NCBI GenBank assembly: GCA_002633005.1
Contig: NMRA01000742.1
Span: 126,001-170,280, forward strand
Origin: Phoronis australis
Taxonomy: Eukaryota > Phoronida > Phoronidae
Direction: 5' to 3'
DNA: 44,280 nucleotides
Under the pieces are notes generated by a model, which did not search any database, had not been told where the DNA came from, and worked only from the letters and a program-made list of their open reading frames with translations. The position numbers and the translations under genes were made by a program. Of this stretch, positions 1 through 10,423 are shown one piece after another (within the stretch, counting starts at the first letter, position 1; the number at the start of each line of letters is the position of its first letter).

Positions 1-122
1 TTTGGGGAATTCCTTCAACGACTTGTGGCTCGTGTGCGCGTGCACGCATGGTCACATGCATTCATTATAATAATCAAGGGCGGATACAGGATTTTGAGTT
101 AGGGGGGCCAGGATTTTGCCCG

Positions 123-1283
123 GGAGCTCGTACAAAAAACTCAGGAACTAATTAACCCACTTAAGCTTGTCTCTCGTCATCTGAATTCTACACATTTAGA
201 AGTTTTGTTCAAGTCCTTTGTACTTCCACACATTGATTATTGTGATATTATATATCAGTCTGCCAATACGGGTGCACTCCAACATTTGGAGAAGTTACAA
301 TATCAAGCCGCCTTACTCATAACCGGAGCTTACAGGGGATCCAATAGTGTTAAGGTTTTGAATAATCTCAAGTGGCCCAAACTGTCTACTCGACGCAATC
401 TTCACATGACCACATTTACGTTCAAGGTAATAAACAATGTCAACAACGTGTCTGTCAAAAAAATATTTGATCTATATATTAGACAAGGCCATCGTAGTGA
501 TTTGAGATTCTCCACCCCATATGCAATTCCTCCGTCGTTCAGTCAGGCATTCAGAAGGTCTACAGTCATGATGTGCATCAACAACTGGAATTCTCTTCCA
601 GTCTCTGTTAAGGAAAGCAACTCTTTTACGAGTATAAAAAATAATTTTAGAACTGTTTTTCATAATTTTGATAACTCAACACCCTTGACTCAATTCTCCC
701 TTACCCGCGATAACGAAATAGCATTGTACAGATCAAGATGTGGCCTTTTCCTCAACTCTGACAAGTTCAGGCACAACTTTAGTAATGTATCTCCAAACTG
801 TAAATGTGGTGACCATCAATCTTATCCTCATATTTTCTTCAAATGTCCCCTCATCGAATCCCTGAGAGACTCACTCTTTCGTGCACTCAATGATAACCAA
901 TCAGTTGTTAACGCTCTCAATTCTTGTAATAATATCCCTACTAGAGTTACATTATTACTGAATGGTAGTCCTAACCTTGACTTTGTTCTTAACGAATTCC
1001 TCCTAAGCAACGTTAGCAAATTTTTATATACCGTTTATCAATATTGTTGCATCTGATTTCCCTACATGAATCTGTAAATATTTTTGTTTTTATATATCTG
1101 TAATAGCATGTCTAAGTATTGGAATACTTATTTTAGATACTACTTAATTGTATATATCTCTATGTATATAAGTTTCATTTATGAATTGTTTACAACCCAG
1201 ATATAATGCTTCGCGGTTTCTGGGTTTGTTATTATTTCTTTGTATGTTCTGTGTATCCTTCAATAAATATATATCACAGTGGA
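123..1283 (+). mobile_element. 5'-truncated non-LTR retrotransposon (LINE)
   Basis: This insertion is bounded on both sides by the direct repeat ATTTTGCCCG (113-122 and 1284-1293), which reads as a target-site duplication. It contains only the 3' part of a non-LTR element: the end of a reverse-transcriptase ORF followed by an untranslated tail of about 225 bp with an AATAAA motif near the 3' end. The 5' truncation and target duplication are what target-primed reverse transcription produces. The clade looks like the CR1/L2/Jockey group, an inference from the motif style only. Confidence 0.75.
124..1056 (+). pseudogene. Reverse transcriptase C-terminal fragment of the LINE
   Basis: The frame is open from the insertion junction to a TGA at 1054-1056, about 310 codons, with no plausible start codon because the 5' end is missing. 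The first 40 residues contain the motif KSFVLPHIDYCDIIY, followed by a leucine-rich stretch ending in AALLITGAYRG, typical of the end of the RT thumb in CR1/Jockey-type elements. Further on comes a WNSLP motif, and about 60 residues before the stop a Cys/His cluster (CKCGDH...H...C) of the kind found at the C-terminus of many LINE ORF2 proteins. The palm domain with the catalytic Asp residues is absent, so this copy cannot be active. The uninterrupted frame suggests a fairly young insertion. Confidence 0.8.
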
Positions 1284-1373
1284 ATTTTGCCCGTTAGACA
1301 TTCGCACCCCAGCACTGCCAAACGGAATCAGATAATTTTATGGGGGGGGGACCCTGTTATAAATCCGCCACTG

Positions 1374-3356
1374 AACATTATCGACACCATAAAAATATCA
1401 GTTAGAGAGAAAACAGTTTCATCTCTGTTTATCAAAGGCAAGATTCGTGAATCGTACGGCTGTTTATGCGGAAGTCGCATGATCTTATAAAAACTTTCGC
1501 TTTTGTGCTTCCCCTGTTTTAAAATGTGAAGCTCTCGAAAACACGTGCTGTACAGGTGATCTATAAAAAGTTCCAGATCAGTTTTCATGTCGCTTAATTG
1601 TTTAGATTAAGCGTGTTTTCCGAATCTTGAATCAAAAACTTGTTGTTACAGTTAATTTAAAATCGAACACAATCGATTTCTGCATGTTCCCGAATGGATT
1701 AATTGGTTCTTAACAAACGATTTTCGTTACCAATACACAGTCTTATTGAGTAATTATTATTTTCAGATTGTGAGTGCAGTGTGAACAAAAGTGTCAGAGT
1801 CTTTGTAACATTTTAAGTATGGGATACTTCAGAAATGTGACAGACAACCGTAGGAGTACGAGACATGATGAAATGTCATTTGGTACAGTAATCAATAAAT
1901 ATGACCGTTGAAAAAACTGCTGCATAACAATTGAAAAATATGTTCGCTGCTCGGCATCAGTAAATGGCTACTAATCGATTTGTGGAATATCTATGTTGAA
2001 AGACGTATAAAGTCAATGAATCTAAGAACGGTCTCCGATTAAACGGTAGACAAGATTTTATGAGTTCCCACACGGTTTTGAACTATTTTTAATCTACCAA
2101 CTAAACTTTTCCAAAAACAGTCGGCCTTAGTCCTACAACCACGGTTATTCTAGGGACACCGATGATTTTTTTCCACCATTGCAACTAATTAGTGGCTAGA
2201 AAGCATGGCTTAATAGATCGCAATTCCCCGAATTACACAGCGTTCTGATGTAGAAAAAAATCGGTTTTATTTGAATTTAACTGTCTTGTTCACCAAACTC
2301 GGTTCCAGTAACATTAGACTGGAAGCTTAGATGCATTGTGCCAATTCAGGGCTGCAAGAAGGGGGCCGGGCATATATGTACTCTCCTCAAGGATTTGCGG
2401 GCTTCAGGGATGAACTAAGGCCGAGGGGCAGTCCAGAGAAGAATCACAGCGAAACATGGACAAAAGAGAAAATTCAAGAAAAACTTTGTCAACCACCAGT
2501 GCTTGATTTACCTTTTAAGGGCTCTGGCTAGGACATCGACCTTACTTTTGCAGGATAGATCGTCTATTTACACTTGAAAACGTGCACTTTATCATTTGTA
2601 TAATAAATTTTCAAAGTGCAACTTCTGCAGAGCATTTTAATTCATTGGATTTTCAAATTCCACAAGACATTTTTAAGGAATGTAAAACAGTATTTCTCTA
2701 AATGGATTATGGAGCCATCTGTCGCATCCCTTGTGTTTATTCTCCTGATTGTTTACAACTTGATAAAAAGTGAAAACCTGGCATATAGCTTTCACTTGCT
2801 GCTGATTTCCTTTATTCGAAAATTTACTTTCATTTCGTTTATTTGCACTCGAGGCCATGAGCCCATGGTACATATACAACTTAGGAATCCGATGTTTTTA
2901 TTGATTAGTTCATAAGGTGCCGCTCATGGAGAGAGTGCCCGTTGGTTTCTGGCTGGCATCTTTATGTAAATACTAAAATCGACATATTCATAGATATTTT
3001 TGACGATTAGGAGCTAAGCTGGTAAGAACTGGTTATGATTCAGTGACTTTAGTTGCAGGCTGAAGTAAAGAAAATCACCCGTTCCCTAAATAACAATATA
3101 CACATAACGATATTTGCCCACCTGAAAAACAGTAAAAAAATGACATTAGAAAAGTTTTACAGTCTGCCTCCCCCGGGTTCACCTCCACCTATGTCGTACA
3201 CGATGGAGGGGGGGGGGGGGTCGATACAAAATTTTCAACATCGGGAGAATGTGAAAGGTGGTGGCAACGGGATATGATATTTACCTTCTTACGGGTCTGC
3301 ACCACGATAGTTATGTTTGTTGTGAGCCCATGATTTTCACAAACTCGAATTAAATG
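1374..3356. other. Intergenic sequence, no gene recognised
   Basis: There are only short open frames here (for example 2331-2531 and 2616-2915), without recognisable motifs, convincing start context or splice structure. A run of 13 G residues lies near 3207-3220, next to a C/T-rich segment. No repeat family shared with the rest of the window was recognised apart from the MITEs on both sides. Confidence 0.5.
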
Positions 3357-3513
3357 CAGAGGCGGATCCATGATTTTGAGTTAGGGAGGCCAGGGCAGAG
3401 TATTAGCCAGGGTTTTGCCAGTCAGACATTCGCACCCTTGAACTGCCAAATGGGATCTGGGAGAATTTTAGGGTGGCCATTGCCCCTTTGGCCTCCCTCT
3501 AAATCCGCCACTG
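3357..3513 (+). mobile_element. hAT-like MITE, uninterrupted copy
   Basis: This is a 157-bp element with ends CAGAGGCGGATCCA and TAAATCCGCCACTG, which are inverted copies of each other apart from a few bases. Its interior (GATTTTGAGTTAGG near the left end, CAGACATTCGCACCC in the middle, GAGAATTTTAGGG to the right) is shared with the split copy at 75-1373 and the inverted copy at 10655-10804. It is too short to encode a transposase, so it must be mobilised in trans. Confidence 0.75.
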
Positions 3514-4714
3514 ATAATGACACTTTTTTCCGAACTGGCTTAGTGTATGCTTTGGAGGATGGGGAACGCAAACTATTTTTCGAACCTGAAATGAGGGACA
3601 GGTAGACATTGCAATGTGTACATGTACGTAAGACCGTTCTAACCGCATGAAATGCCAGCGTAACGCTGATTTTTTGAGAACGAAACTTTACAGCTAACGT
3701 GGCTTCAATTGCATTGCGTATTCACGACTAACGACCCTCTCGCTTCATAAACAACGTCAATGTGCGATTGGAATAAGGGACAATTGACTTAGTCACAACA
3801 AATCGCGGCACAAACTGCAGGATAAGTGATGATTCAACCATTTATGCGTGTATTCCAAAAATACTTGAAACATAAATGACAAACAATTCATAATATTATG
3901 CACGCTTTAGACAACAGTATAACGTTACGTAGACGTCAGACTTCGCGAGATTTTGCCGTGCACTGCAAGCAGAGCAGGTGATGACACCTAGCTCTACCCG
4001 AGAGATTCTTGCGTTTAAGGAACGCAGTCCTGTTCTAACGAAAAACGAGTATTTTGACTTCTCAGTCGATAACAGCATTCTAAAGAGCTGCCGTAAAGAA
4101 GCTTGTTATGTCTAATAACATTGGCAACAGGATAGACTTTATAACTAGGCCTACATAAAACAAATTGTATGATTACACAGCCAAAGTTGCCATTTTATCA
4201 AGTAACTATGAAATATGAAAATCCCATATGGTTTGAAAATGAATTAGTTCATTCAGCTTGAATATACACAGAGCACCTGCCAAATAAACCCTGATGACGA
4301 ATTGTAACTCAAGGCTAAATTCAAGGACTAAATTAAAATTTGACAGTAGAACGTTCTAAAATTGATTTAAATGTATAGCAATAAAATGATTCTCTTATCT
4401 GCTATAAATTTGTCGTATGACGAAAGGAAACTTTTGATTTGGACTGCTTACTGTTGCAAAACTGGTTTCGACTTGATCCTAACGGGATATTATAGGTATT
4501 ATTGCCAAAACCCAGTTTTTGAATTATTTTTTTGGATGGGATAGGCTCTCTGGCTTCATTACCTTTTGCAACATCTATTCCAAAAACATCAAAATTAGTC
4601 GTGTTTTTGCAATTTATTCGCAAATCGCCAATTCTCGCAGCTGTCTGTCAGACATTCGTCAAAATCAAATTCGGTGTCTTTAATAATTGCATGCTCTGTC
4701 ATTTATCGAGTGGG
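3514..4714. other. Intergenic sequence, nothing recognised
   Basis: No open frame longer than about 75 codons and no tandem or inverted repeat was noticed. The short frames show no family motifs and no splice-site arrangement that would make them credible exons. Confidence 0.45.
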
Positions 4715-4721
4715 GTTTAAC

Positions 4722-4800
4722 ATCCACCAATAAAGCGCTAGACTGCTACCCCGAGGGTTGTACATGTAGCTTTGATTCAACCCAGAGGCTGATGTCAGTA
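4722..4800 (+). repeat. Possible tRNA-derived SINE fragment
   Basis: The stretch AAGCGCTAGACTGCTACCCC followed about 20 bases later by TTTGATTCAACCC resembles a degenerate tRNA body, with a B-box-like segment (compare GGTTCGANNCC). It does not fold into a complete tRNA by eye, because the acceptor stem and A box are not clear. I read it as a decayed SINE head. It lies just upstream of the reverse-transcriptase remnant. Confidence 0.25.
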
Positions 4801-4904
4801 CATCACTTTTCTCGCTGATATTGTCTCTTAAGCCTTACGTGCGGCTACGAACACCGAGCAAACGATTTTTTGCCATTTCATCGAACCCTGGTTCCTCCCG
4901 GGAT

Positions 4905-5345
4905 TGGGTACCTATCGGCCAGGTATAGATTCATGGGCCAGTGCAGTTTCTTTTGCAGATGAGATATGGCAAGCCTTTGAATTGGAAACAAGGAAAACAC
5001 TCGAGTCGTTGGTCTTGATCTAGAAGATGCTTACAATTCCGTTTAGCTTCCAAAACTTGCGGATTGCATGCTTCATCTCGGTATTCCTGTACGGAGCATT
5101 AAATGGGTGATGAGCGCCCTCTACAGCAGGCGATGGATACTAAAATATCGCACGTGGCATTCAAAATGTGTATCTGTCAACACAGGCTTACCTCAAGGTT
5201 CACCTCTGTCCCCAGTACTGTTCAATATCTACACCCTCCCACTCGCCAGACTGAATCACGCCGACTGCCGACTCCGTACCTCCGGGAGGGGATTAATACA
5301 TACCGGTACATGTACATGTACTCCTGTCCGTGATACATGTATGTA
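4905..5345 (+). pseudogene. Decayed non-LTR reverse transcriptase fragment
   Basis: Translation gives reverse-transcriptase motifs in more than one frame. Around 4911-4990 one frame reads YRPGIDSWASAVSFADEIW. A second frame then reads VVGLDLEDAYNSV, a motif A region with the catalytic Asp, followed by a TAG at about 5044-5046. The frame continues through LHLGIPVRSIKWVMSALYSR to GLPQGSPLSPVLFNIYT near 5190-5240, the conserved RT domain 4. The YxDD region is missing. At least one frameshift and one stop make it non-functional. It is a different lineage from the LINE at 123-1283; the style resembles the Jockey/I group. Confidence 0.75.
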
Positions 5346-6104
5346 GGCCTACATGTGTCACAGGGTATTTTAAGGCGATCATACTAGAATCTAACGTTTA
5401 CAGACCGTGCTTAATTCCAGAGCCCCAAAATTCATACAGTGCTCGTTAGTATATTCATTTTATTATTGGGGGCCACTGTAGAGTTCACATGAACGCCTTT
5501 TACTGGAAATTTGTATCACGGTTCCATGGGTTCATGCGAACGTATTTGAAAGAAGATCTTGAGGTATTTGTAAGGCAGATGCACGTAAATGTAATTCGTC
5601 GATTTGTGACGTTCTTTTTAGCACAGTTGTAAATGATGCACAAAAACACTTATATAATAAAGTACACGAGTTTTTATGTGGCTGGTGAAATTACTTACTC
5701 GTCGTAGCAATAGAGGTTAATAGCACACCTACATGTATAAAAACATGTGACACTGTTCTCTAACATATTTATATCACCTGTTAACCATTTTGCCCGTAAC
5801 CCTTCGCCAAGTCTATTCTCTTTCAGGATCAGTAACTTTTTGTGTTAATGCGCGGACATGTGACACGGTTATTACCCGACATCATTACGTATGTGGTAAA
5901 AAACACAAATCTACATTTTTGAAAATGAGTACAACTAATGCATAAGTTACATTGCCACAGCGCATTTACAGCACACGGGTTTCTCATCTAAACTATGGCG
6001 TAAAACATATGGAGGACCTTTATCCACAAATCTAGCGTGTATTTAGCCACATACATGTATATACGAAACTTAGATTATAACTCAGCAAAAGTTCATATTT
6101 TATG
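5346..6104. other. Intergenic sequence, AT-rich, no gene seen
   Basis: Several copies of the word TACATGTA occur around 5300-5360 and 6050-6060. This word recurs across the whole window and looks like a genome-wide compositional habit. No ORF, hairpin or tandem array of note was found. Confidence 0.4.
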
Positions 6105-6450
6105 AATGTAAAAAACACGTAGAATTTGATTTCTGATTTTAAAACAATTTGCTATTAGTTGTTTCAAGTGACTGCGTCTCTAGTAAAATTTAGTTAATTG
6201 ATAGAAAAACAACGTTATCAATAACATAAGAACATTTCGTTTGATATAAATGATCAAGATAAAATCTTAATGAACACTTTGACAATTTTCTGAATTAAGA
6301 TTTCGTCTTCTGCAAATATGGCTTCTTAAAACTATAAAAGTCCCGTTTTTATAGCTTCTCGGGCAAAGGTGAAACATTTCGAAACCAATTCTCAACCGCA
6401 TTTTGAAGAACACAGCACAAAGCATAGTAGCTAAAGATACAGAAATATGA
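6105..6450 (+). repeat. Dispersed repeat family C, copy 1
   Basis: This diverged interspersed repeat is shared with 13990-14335 and, more weakly, 24650-24905. Shared landmarks in order are ACACGTAGAATTTGATTT, TTTCGTTTGATATA followed by ATGATCAAGA, and near the right end a GAAATATGATG-like segment. The copies lack an obvious coding region or terminal inverted repeats, and the class is unknown. Confidence 0.5.
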
Positions 6451-6896
6451 TGCTCTGAACAAAGTAGAACTTTTTCCTCCAGTCCAACGTACATGTAACC
6501 AAAGAGTATTAATCTATTTACCCATCTATATATTTTCTAAATCATAATACTTGTTTTAACAATTTTTAAAATTATTTTATTAAATATTTCGTTAGATTAC
6601 CGTATATTTTCAAGACCAACTGCTTGTCATGACATCATGATCGTTTTTCATCTAAATTCACATTCTCATTATTTGGGAACCGGAGCCTACCAACAGTGGT
6701 CCAAAGTACGCTTGTAAAATGCGAGCGAGTAAATTACAACGTTTCAAAGTGTGCACACTGGGTACTGAAAGGGTTTCGGTACTTTAGGACATCAGGATTA
6801 ACGTGCCAGTCAATTCGAAGCCGTCAATGGGACCTACCAACTTGATCATAAAATGAATCATGGTTTCATGCAACGGTATCACGCGTACCAGCTCGA

Positions 6897-7183
6897 CAAA
6901 TGGGACCTCAGGCTGTCGTGGAGACTTCAAATGGGACCTCAGGCTGTCGTGGAGACTTCAAATGGGACCTCAGACTGTCGTGGAGACTTCAATTGGGACC
7001 TCAGACTGTCGTGGAGACTTCAAATGGGACCTCAGACTGTCGTGGAGACTTCAAATGGGACCTCAGGCTGTCGTGGAGACTTCAAATGGGACCTCAGGCT
7101 GTCGTGGAGACTTCAAATGGGACCTCAGGCTGTCGTGGAGACTTCAAATCAATGGGACCTCAGGCTGTCGTGGAGACTTCAAA
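6897..7183 (+). repeat. 31-bp minisatellite, nine copies
   Basis: The unit starts TGGGACCTCAGGCTGTCGTG and ends GAGACTTCAAA. Unit starts fall at 6901, 6932, 6963, 6994, 7025, 7056, 7087 and 7118, exactly 31 bp apart, and the ninth is at 7153 after a 4-bp insertion. Units differ only at one or two positions (GGCTG or GACTG; AAATGGG or AATTGGG). Because 31 is not a multiple of three and the unit has no stop in the plus direction, all three plus frames stay open, giving overlapping ORFs of 103-119 codons that are artefacts of the array. Confidence 0.95.
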
Positions 7184-8537
7184 ATTACAGGATGTTCTGA
7201 CACTTTCTTGAGGGAATAATGAACAAGGATCAGTGCACAACCAATAGCAACATCATGAAATAAACACAATGAGACCGGGGATATTCACATTTAAAATTAC
7301 TGTCCAATCATAGCTGCAGTTGCCATGACATCAATTAAATGAATGAGATGCCCTTACTTGGATTACAGTAATGAGAAGATCATTACTGGTTGACCAAAGG
7401 TCATGAGGTCGAAAATGATGTCAAGCCGATGAATACTCGGTAATTTGAAAAATATGAAGACCTGTCACGTGCCAATTACATTAGAAATCAACAGGATTAC
7501 GCGACCTATAACCGCCTTCATATTCTTAAAGTTTGGACGAGATACATGACTTATTTTCTAAGTTTTTTCTTGGAACGAGTTCCCTCATCGAACAGAGCGG
7601 TCTAAACATCGAAACTTAGATTAACAGGTCGGAGTAACAAATCAGAATTTTAGTGGAACAAACGGGAATCGTTAGTTCTCAACGTACGTCCGTGACGTAA
7701 GCGCAGCCGTGGACGACTGTCTAAGTCTATGTCTCACTAGTTCATGGAGTGAGATTTGAACAGGGTTCGGAATATATGAGAATCCGAGAACTTGACGTTA
7801 TGAACAGGATTACAGGGAAAAAATAAAAACATGCACCTATCAAAGCCAGGTGCATACGTAACAGGTTACAGCTGTGTGCGCAAAACTGCCGACTCCGTAG
7901 AAGGTACAGTACGTGCAGTATATCGTCCATAGCTGTGAGGTCGAATTCGGCATTTTACTCTGATACAATCGGTCTCATATTAGTCCTTACCTTGATAAGA
8001 TTCTATTTTTGTTACCAACTGGAACACCAAAACCACCAGCGACTAAAAATCGCCACCGGCGGAGTTTTTTTTGGATCAGCCAAATCTGAAATTGTGATTT
8101 GAGAAAGACGCATATACGCATTGCCTGTGCAGAATCCTATCGCGTTAAAAAGTATAACGAGGCCGATTCTATGAGAGTGAATGGCCTAGTAATGCGAATT
8201 TCAGTTTGCTAAGCAGGGCGAAGCGTGGCTTTAAACAAGTCAGTTGGTATTCATCTCACTAAGAAAATTCAATAATGATAAATTCATATGCCATGTCACA
8301 AATACTGTCAACTAATTTTCTACTTCTTACGCTTACTAACTGCGCCTTTGCCTCAACGTTGTTCTACACCTTTAGCTTCAGAACGCACTGCTAATGTTCT
8401 TCATTGACAATAGACGCCATCTGTAGTCGTATATTGTTGCCGCATTAACACCCCATACATTTAGTCTCCTACACAGACCCACGAGATTGGTTGGGGTCTG
8501 CTACAGCGCACTTTTCCATGTGCATTCTTGGAATATC
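7184..8537. other. Intergenic sequence, nothing recognised
   Basis: I see no ORF with recognisable content, no tandem array and no repeat shared with other parts of the window. The longest short frames (about 60 codons) have no motif or splice support. Confidence 0.4.
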
Positions 8538-8611
8538 ATTGGCTGTTCCGATTTCAAGAAACAAGGCATTCTATTGGTCAGTTGAATAATAGGTCAAACT
8601 AGTTCACCAAC
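8538..8611 (+). promoter_or_regulatory. Candidate promoter: two CCAAT boxes before an ATGGCG start
   Basis: Two ATTGG words (inverted CCAAT boxes) at 8538-8542 and 8573-8577 are 35 bp apart. They are followed 34 bp later by CCAACATGGCGAC, an ATG in good initiation context that also resembles the YY1-type ATGGCG element of TATA-less promoters. Paired CCAAT boxes about 30-35 bp apart are a known NF-Y promoter arrangement. This is inference from motifs only. Confidence 0.4.
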
Positions 8612-8716
8612 ATGGCGACTTCCAGTAAGGGAAGAGTGTCGATGGATTTTATCTGTTCAAATCTCTCTGTTCTCGTCAAACTACCGCATTTCAAAGCTAA
8701 CGAGTCAAGGAANGAC
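8612..8716 (+). CDS. Candidate first coding exon, gene unassigned
   Basis: The frame begins with ATGGCGACTTCC and stays open for 35 codons to a strong splice donor, GAC|GTAAGTG, at 8717. The predicted peptide begins MATSSKGRVSMDFICSNLSV and has no family motif that I recognise; one base (8713) is N. The exon ends in phase 0. Downstream, a plausible phase-0 acceptor at 10135/10136 opens in frame into the DDAH-like first exon, and DDAH exon 2 (15591) also starts in phase 0. It could therefore be an alternative or upstream first exon of the DDAH-like gene, or the start of a different gene. The frame does run on past the donor to a stop at about 8887, so a short intronless ORF is another reading. 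Confidence 0.35.
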
Positions 8717-9531
8717 GTAAGTGTATATGATGTGCGAGCCAATCCCAAAAAATCGTTACAATGGTATGATGTAACTAAATACCATTGTGTTGTCCATGGG
8801 AATAGTTTACCACGGCGTACATATATACGTGTATTTTGGCCGCACCAATCACACGAAAATGGAAACAACGACGTTGTAAATTCGTGACCAACTTTTAATG
8901 TTTCCAAAACAAAGGGTATCGGTTGCACTTGCAGCCATAACATAAATATACATCCTTGAGAGCACTGCAGGTCTGCCGCAAACTGGTCGCTACAGATCAA
9001 GTTTCCGTGATAACACAATTACCATGTCCCTGTTTAGAATTTTGGCTTTTGTTTAAGGTAAAATCTCTCGGACGACAGCAATATACAGCAAGTATTGTCA
9101 GATATACATGTAAGCCACCACACAAACGTGCGTGCAAATTGCAAAATTAAAAAATGTCAATGGAATCGACCTCTCTAACATCAAAGTGTCTCGGGAGTAT
9201 ACGACGGGGGGTTTTGCATAGTAAGCAAAATCGCAGCGAATGTACCTTGCATTAAACAGAGTTGACGTGGAGCTCTTGCTAAAAGGGCTGACGTAGGCCT
9301 AGTGGAGGACCAACATCATCAACCCGGCCAGGACCGGCCTACCAACCAAGAGTCGACGAATGACGACGTCGGCCCGACATAGTGATGCTATGTGGGTAAC
9401 CCTGCCGAAATACTTTGCTTTGATGTTGAGATGGCCATGAAAATCGACCAGTGGCGAAAGGCAGCTTAACACTTCTCGTTTCAATATGTTACATTGTGAT
9501 CGGAATGAGCTCATAAGACGCAATGTTGTGT
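8717..9531. other. No gene seen between the candidate exon and the MITE
   Basis: Short frames occur on both strands (for example 8956-9150 plus and 9299-9598 minus) but none has recognisable motifs. The minus frame at 8599-9018 overlaps the candidate exon and looks like its shadow. Confidence 0.4.
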
Positions 9532-9794
9532 CATGCGCGCACCAAGCCTTTAATATGGGGGGCTCGAATTCCTGAATAAGTGGATCTTTTGCTAACAAAA
9601 AAGTGGGAGGACTAAAAAAAAGAAAAACGGGGTACCACCTTCAGAACTGTGCGTCCGCGTTTTTTGGGGGACTTTTGTCTCGTTTTCTCGGACTTTTTGT
9701 TTCTCTGAGGCGGACCTTTCTGCCCAATTCGCCAAATGGGGGGGGGGGGTGCTCGTTCGAGCCCCCCGAGCACCCCTGCATGGGTGCGCGCATG
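9532..9794 (-). mobile_element. CATGCGCGCACC-ended MITE (family B), copy 1
   Basis: This 263-bp element starts CATGCGCGCACC and ends GGGTGCGCGCATG, so its ends are inverted repeats. The immediately flanking 5 bp are TGTGT on both sides, a likely target-site duplication. The interior is homologous, in opposite orientation, to 19151-19417 and to 41395-41616 and 42425-42647 (for example GGCGAATTGGGCA and GTCCGCCTCAGTG read on the complementary strand). The C/G runs inside may be slippage-prone. No transposase is encoded. Confidence 0.7.
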
Positions 9795-10162
9795 TGTGTT
9801 ACTGAATTCCTTCTTTATATGTTACTTAAAAGCTGGCCATTTTTGACTGACCAAAATGTGTAGTCATCATGAAATGTAGGACTATACTAATAACTCAGAA
9901 AACCACCAACGAAAGAAATACAATTAAGGGATAGATTAGACTCATAATCTTTGTTTTTTATGATTATATATGATTGAAAGGGTTTGGGCCTAATGCGTGC
10001 ACAAATATAAGATAGCGAATGGAAGTAACCCCGGGAAAGCTTACTCACCACAGACGTCGATTTAACAATTCCTGGGAGAATATCTGCAGACTACTGAAAA
10101 AATGGACGGTATCTAGGTCACAGCCTCTTGTGTAGCATAGTATTGTCACTGCCGTGGAAAGG
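9795..10162. other. Region just upstream of the DDAH-like start codon
   Basis: There is no clear TATA box or CCAAT box here. The DDAH frame is open upstream of the ATG back to 10136, where CTCTTGTGTAG could act as a splice acceptor preceded by a moderate pyrimidine tract. The 5' untranslated region may therefore be spliced, with the transcription start lying further upstream. Confidence 0.35.
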
Positions 10163-10423
10163 ATGGTCACGTTTCGCTACAACTGTGCGATTATATCTCG
10201 AGTTCCTGACAGTTTTGAGAGCAAGAGCCAGTCTATAGATTTAGCAAAGGCTCGCAAACAGATCGAGGGTTTTTCTGATACGCTACGAAAAATCGGCATC
10301 GATGTCCTCGAGTTACCGGCGGACGAGCGCCACCCGGACTGTGTGTTTGTAGGTGACTGCGCTGTGGTATTGAATGGAACGGCTCTGATATGCAGGCCTG
10401 CGAGTCACTCCAGAGTAGGAGAA
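10163..10423 (+). CDS. DDAH-like gene, coding exon 1
   Basis: This exon encodes residues 1-87, from MVTFRYNCAI to the SHSRVGE segment, and ends in phase 0 at GAA|GTGAGT. It carries PADERHPDCVFVGD, in which human Glu78 is replaced by Gly (GGT at 10352-10354) while the neighbouring Asp is kept. Confidence 0.88.

Larger units (their letters stand above)
75..1373 (+). mobile_element. hAT-like MITE split by a retrotransposon insertion
   Basis: The left part (about 75-122) and right part (about 1284-1373) together match the uninterrupted copies at 3357-3513 and, inverted, 10655-10804. The outer ends are GGCGGAT on the left and ATCCGCC followed by ACTG on the right, so they are terminal inverted repeats of the form CAGnGGCGGATnnA. 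The CAG-type termini suggest a hAT-related non-autonomous element, but I could not find a convincing 8-bp target duplication, so the superfamily is inferred. The middle is filled by a LINE fragment flanked by a 10-bp direct repeat. Confidence 0.7.

Noticed and set aside
6853-7219. Three overlapping ORFs of 103-119 codons with repeating peptides
   Set aside because: They are produced by the 31-bp minisatellite, which has no stop in any plus frame.
8599-9018. 139-codon minus-strand frame opposite the candidate first exon
   Set aside because: It has no motif, contains the N base and overlaps a plus-strand segment with better promoter and splice signals.
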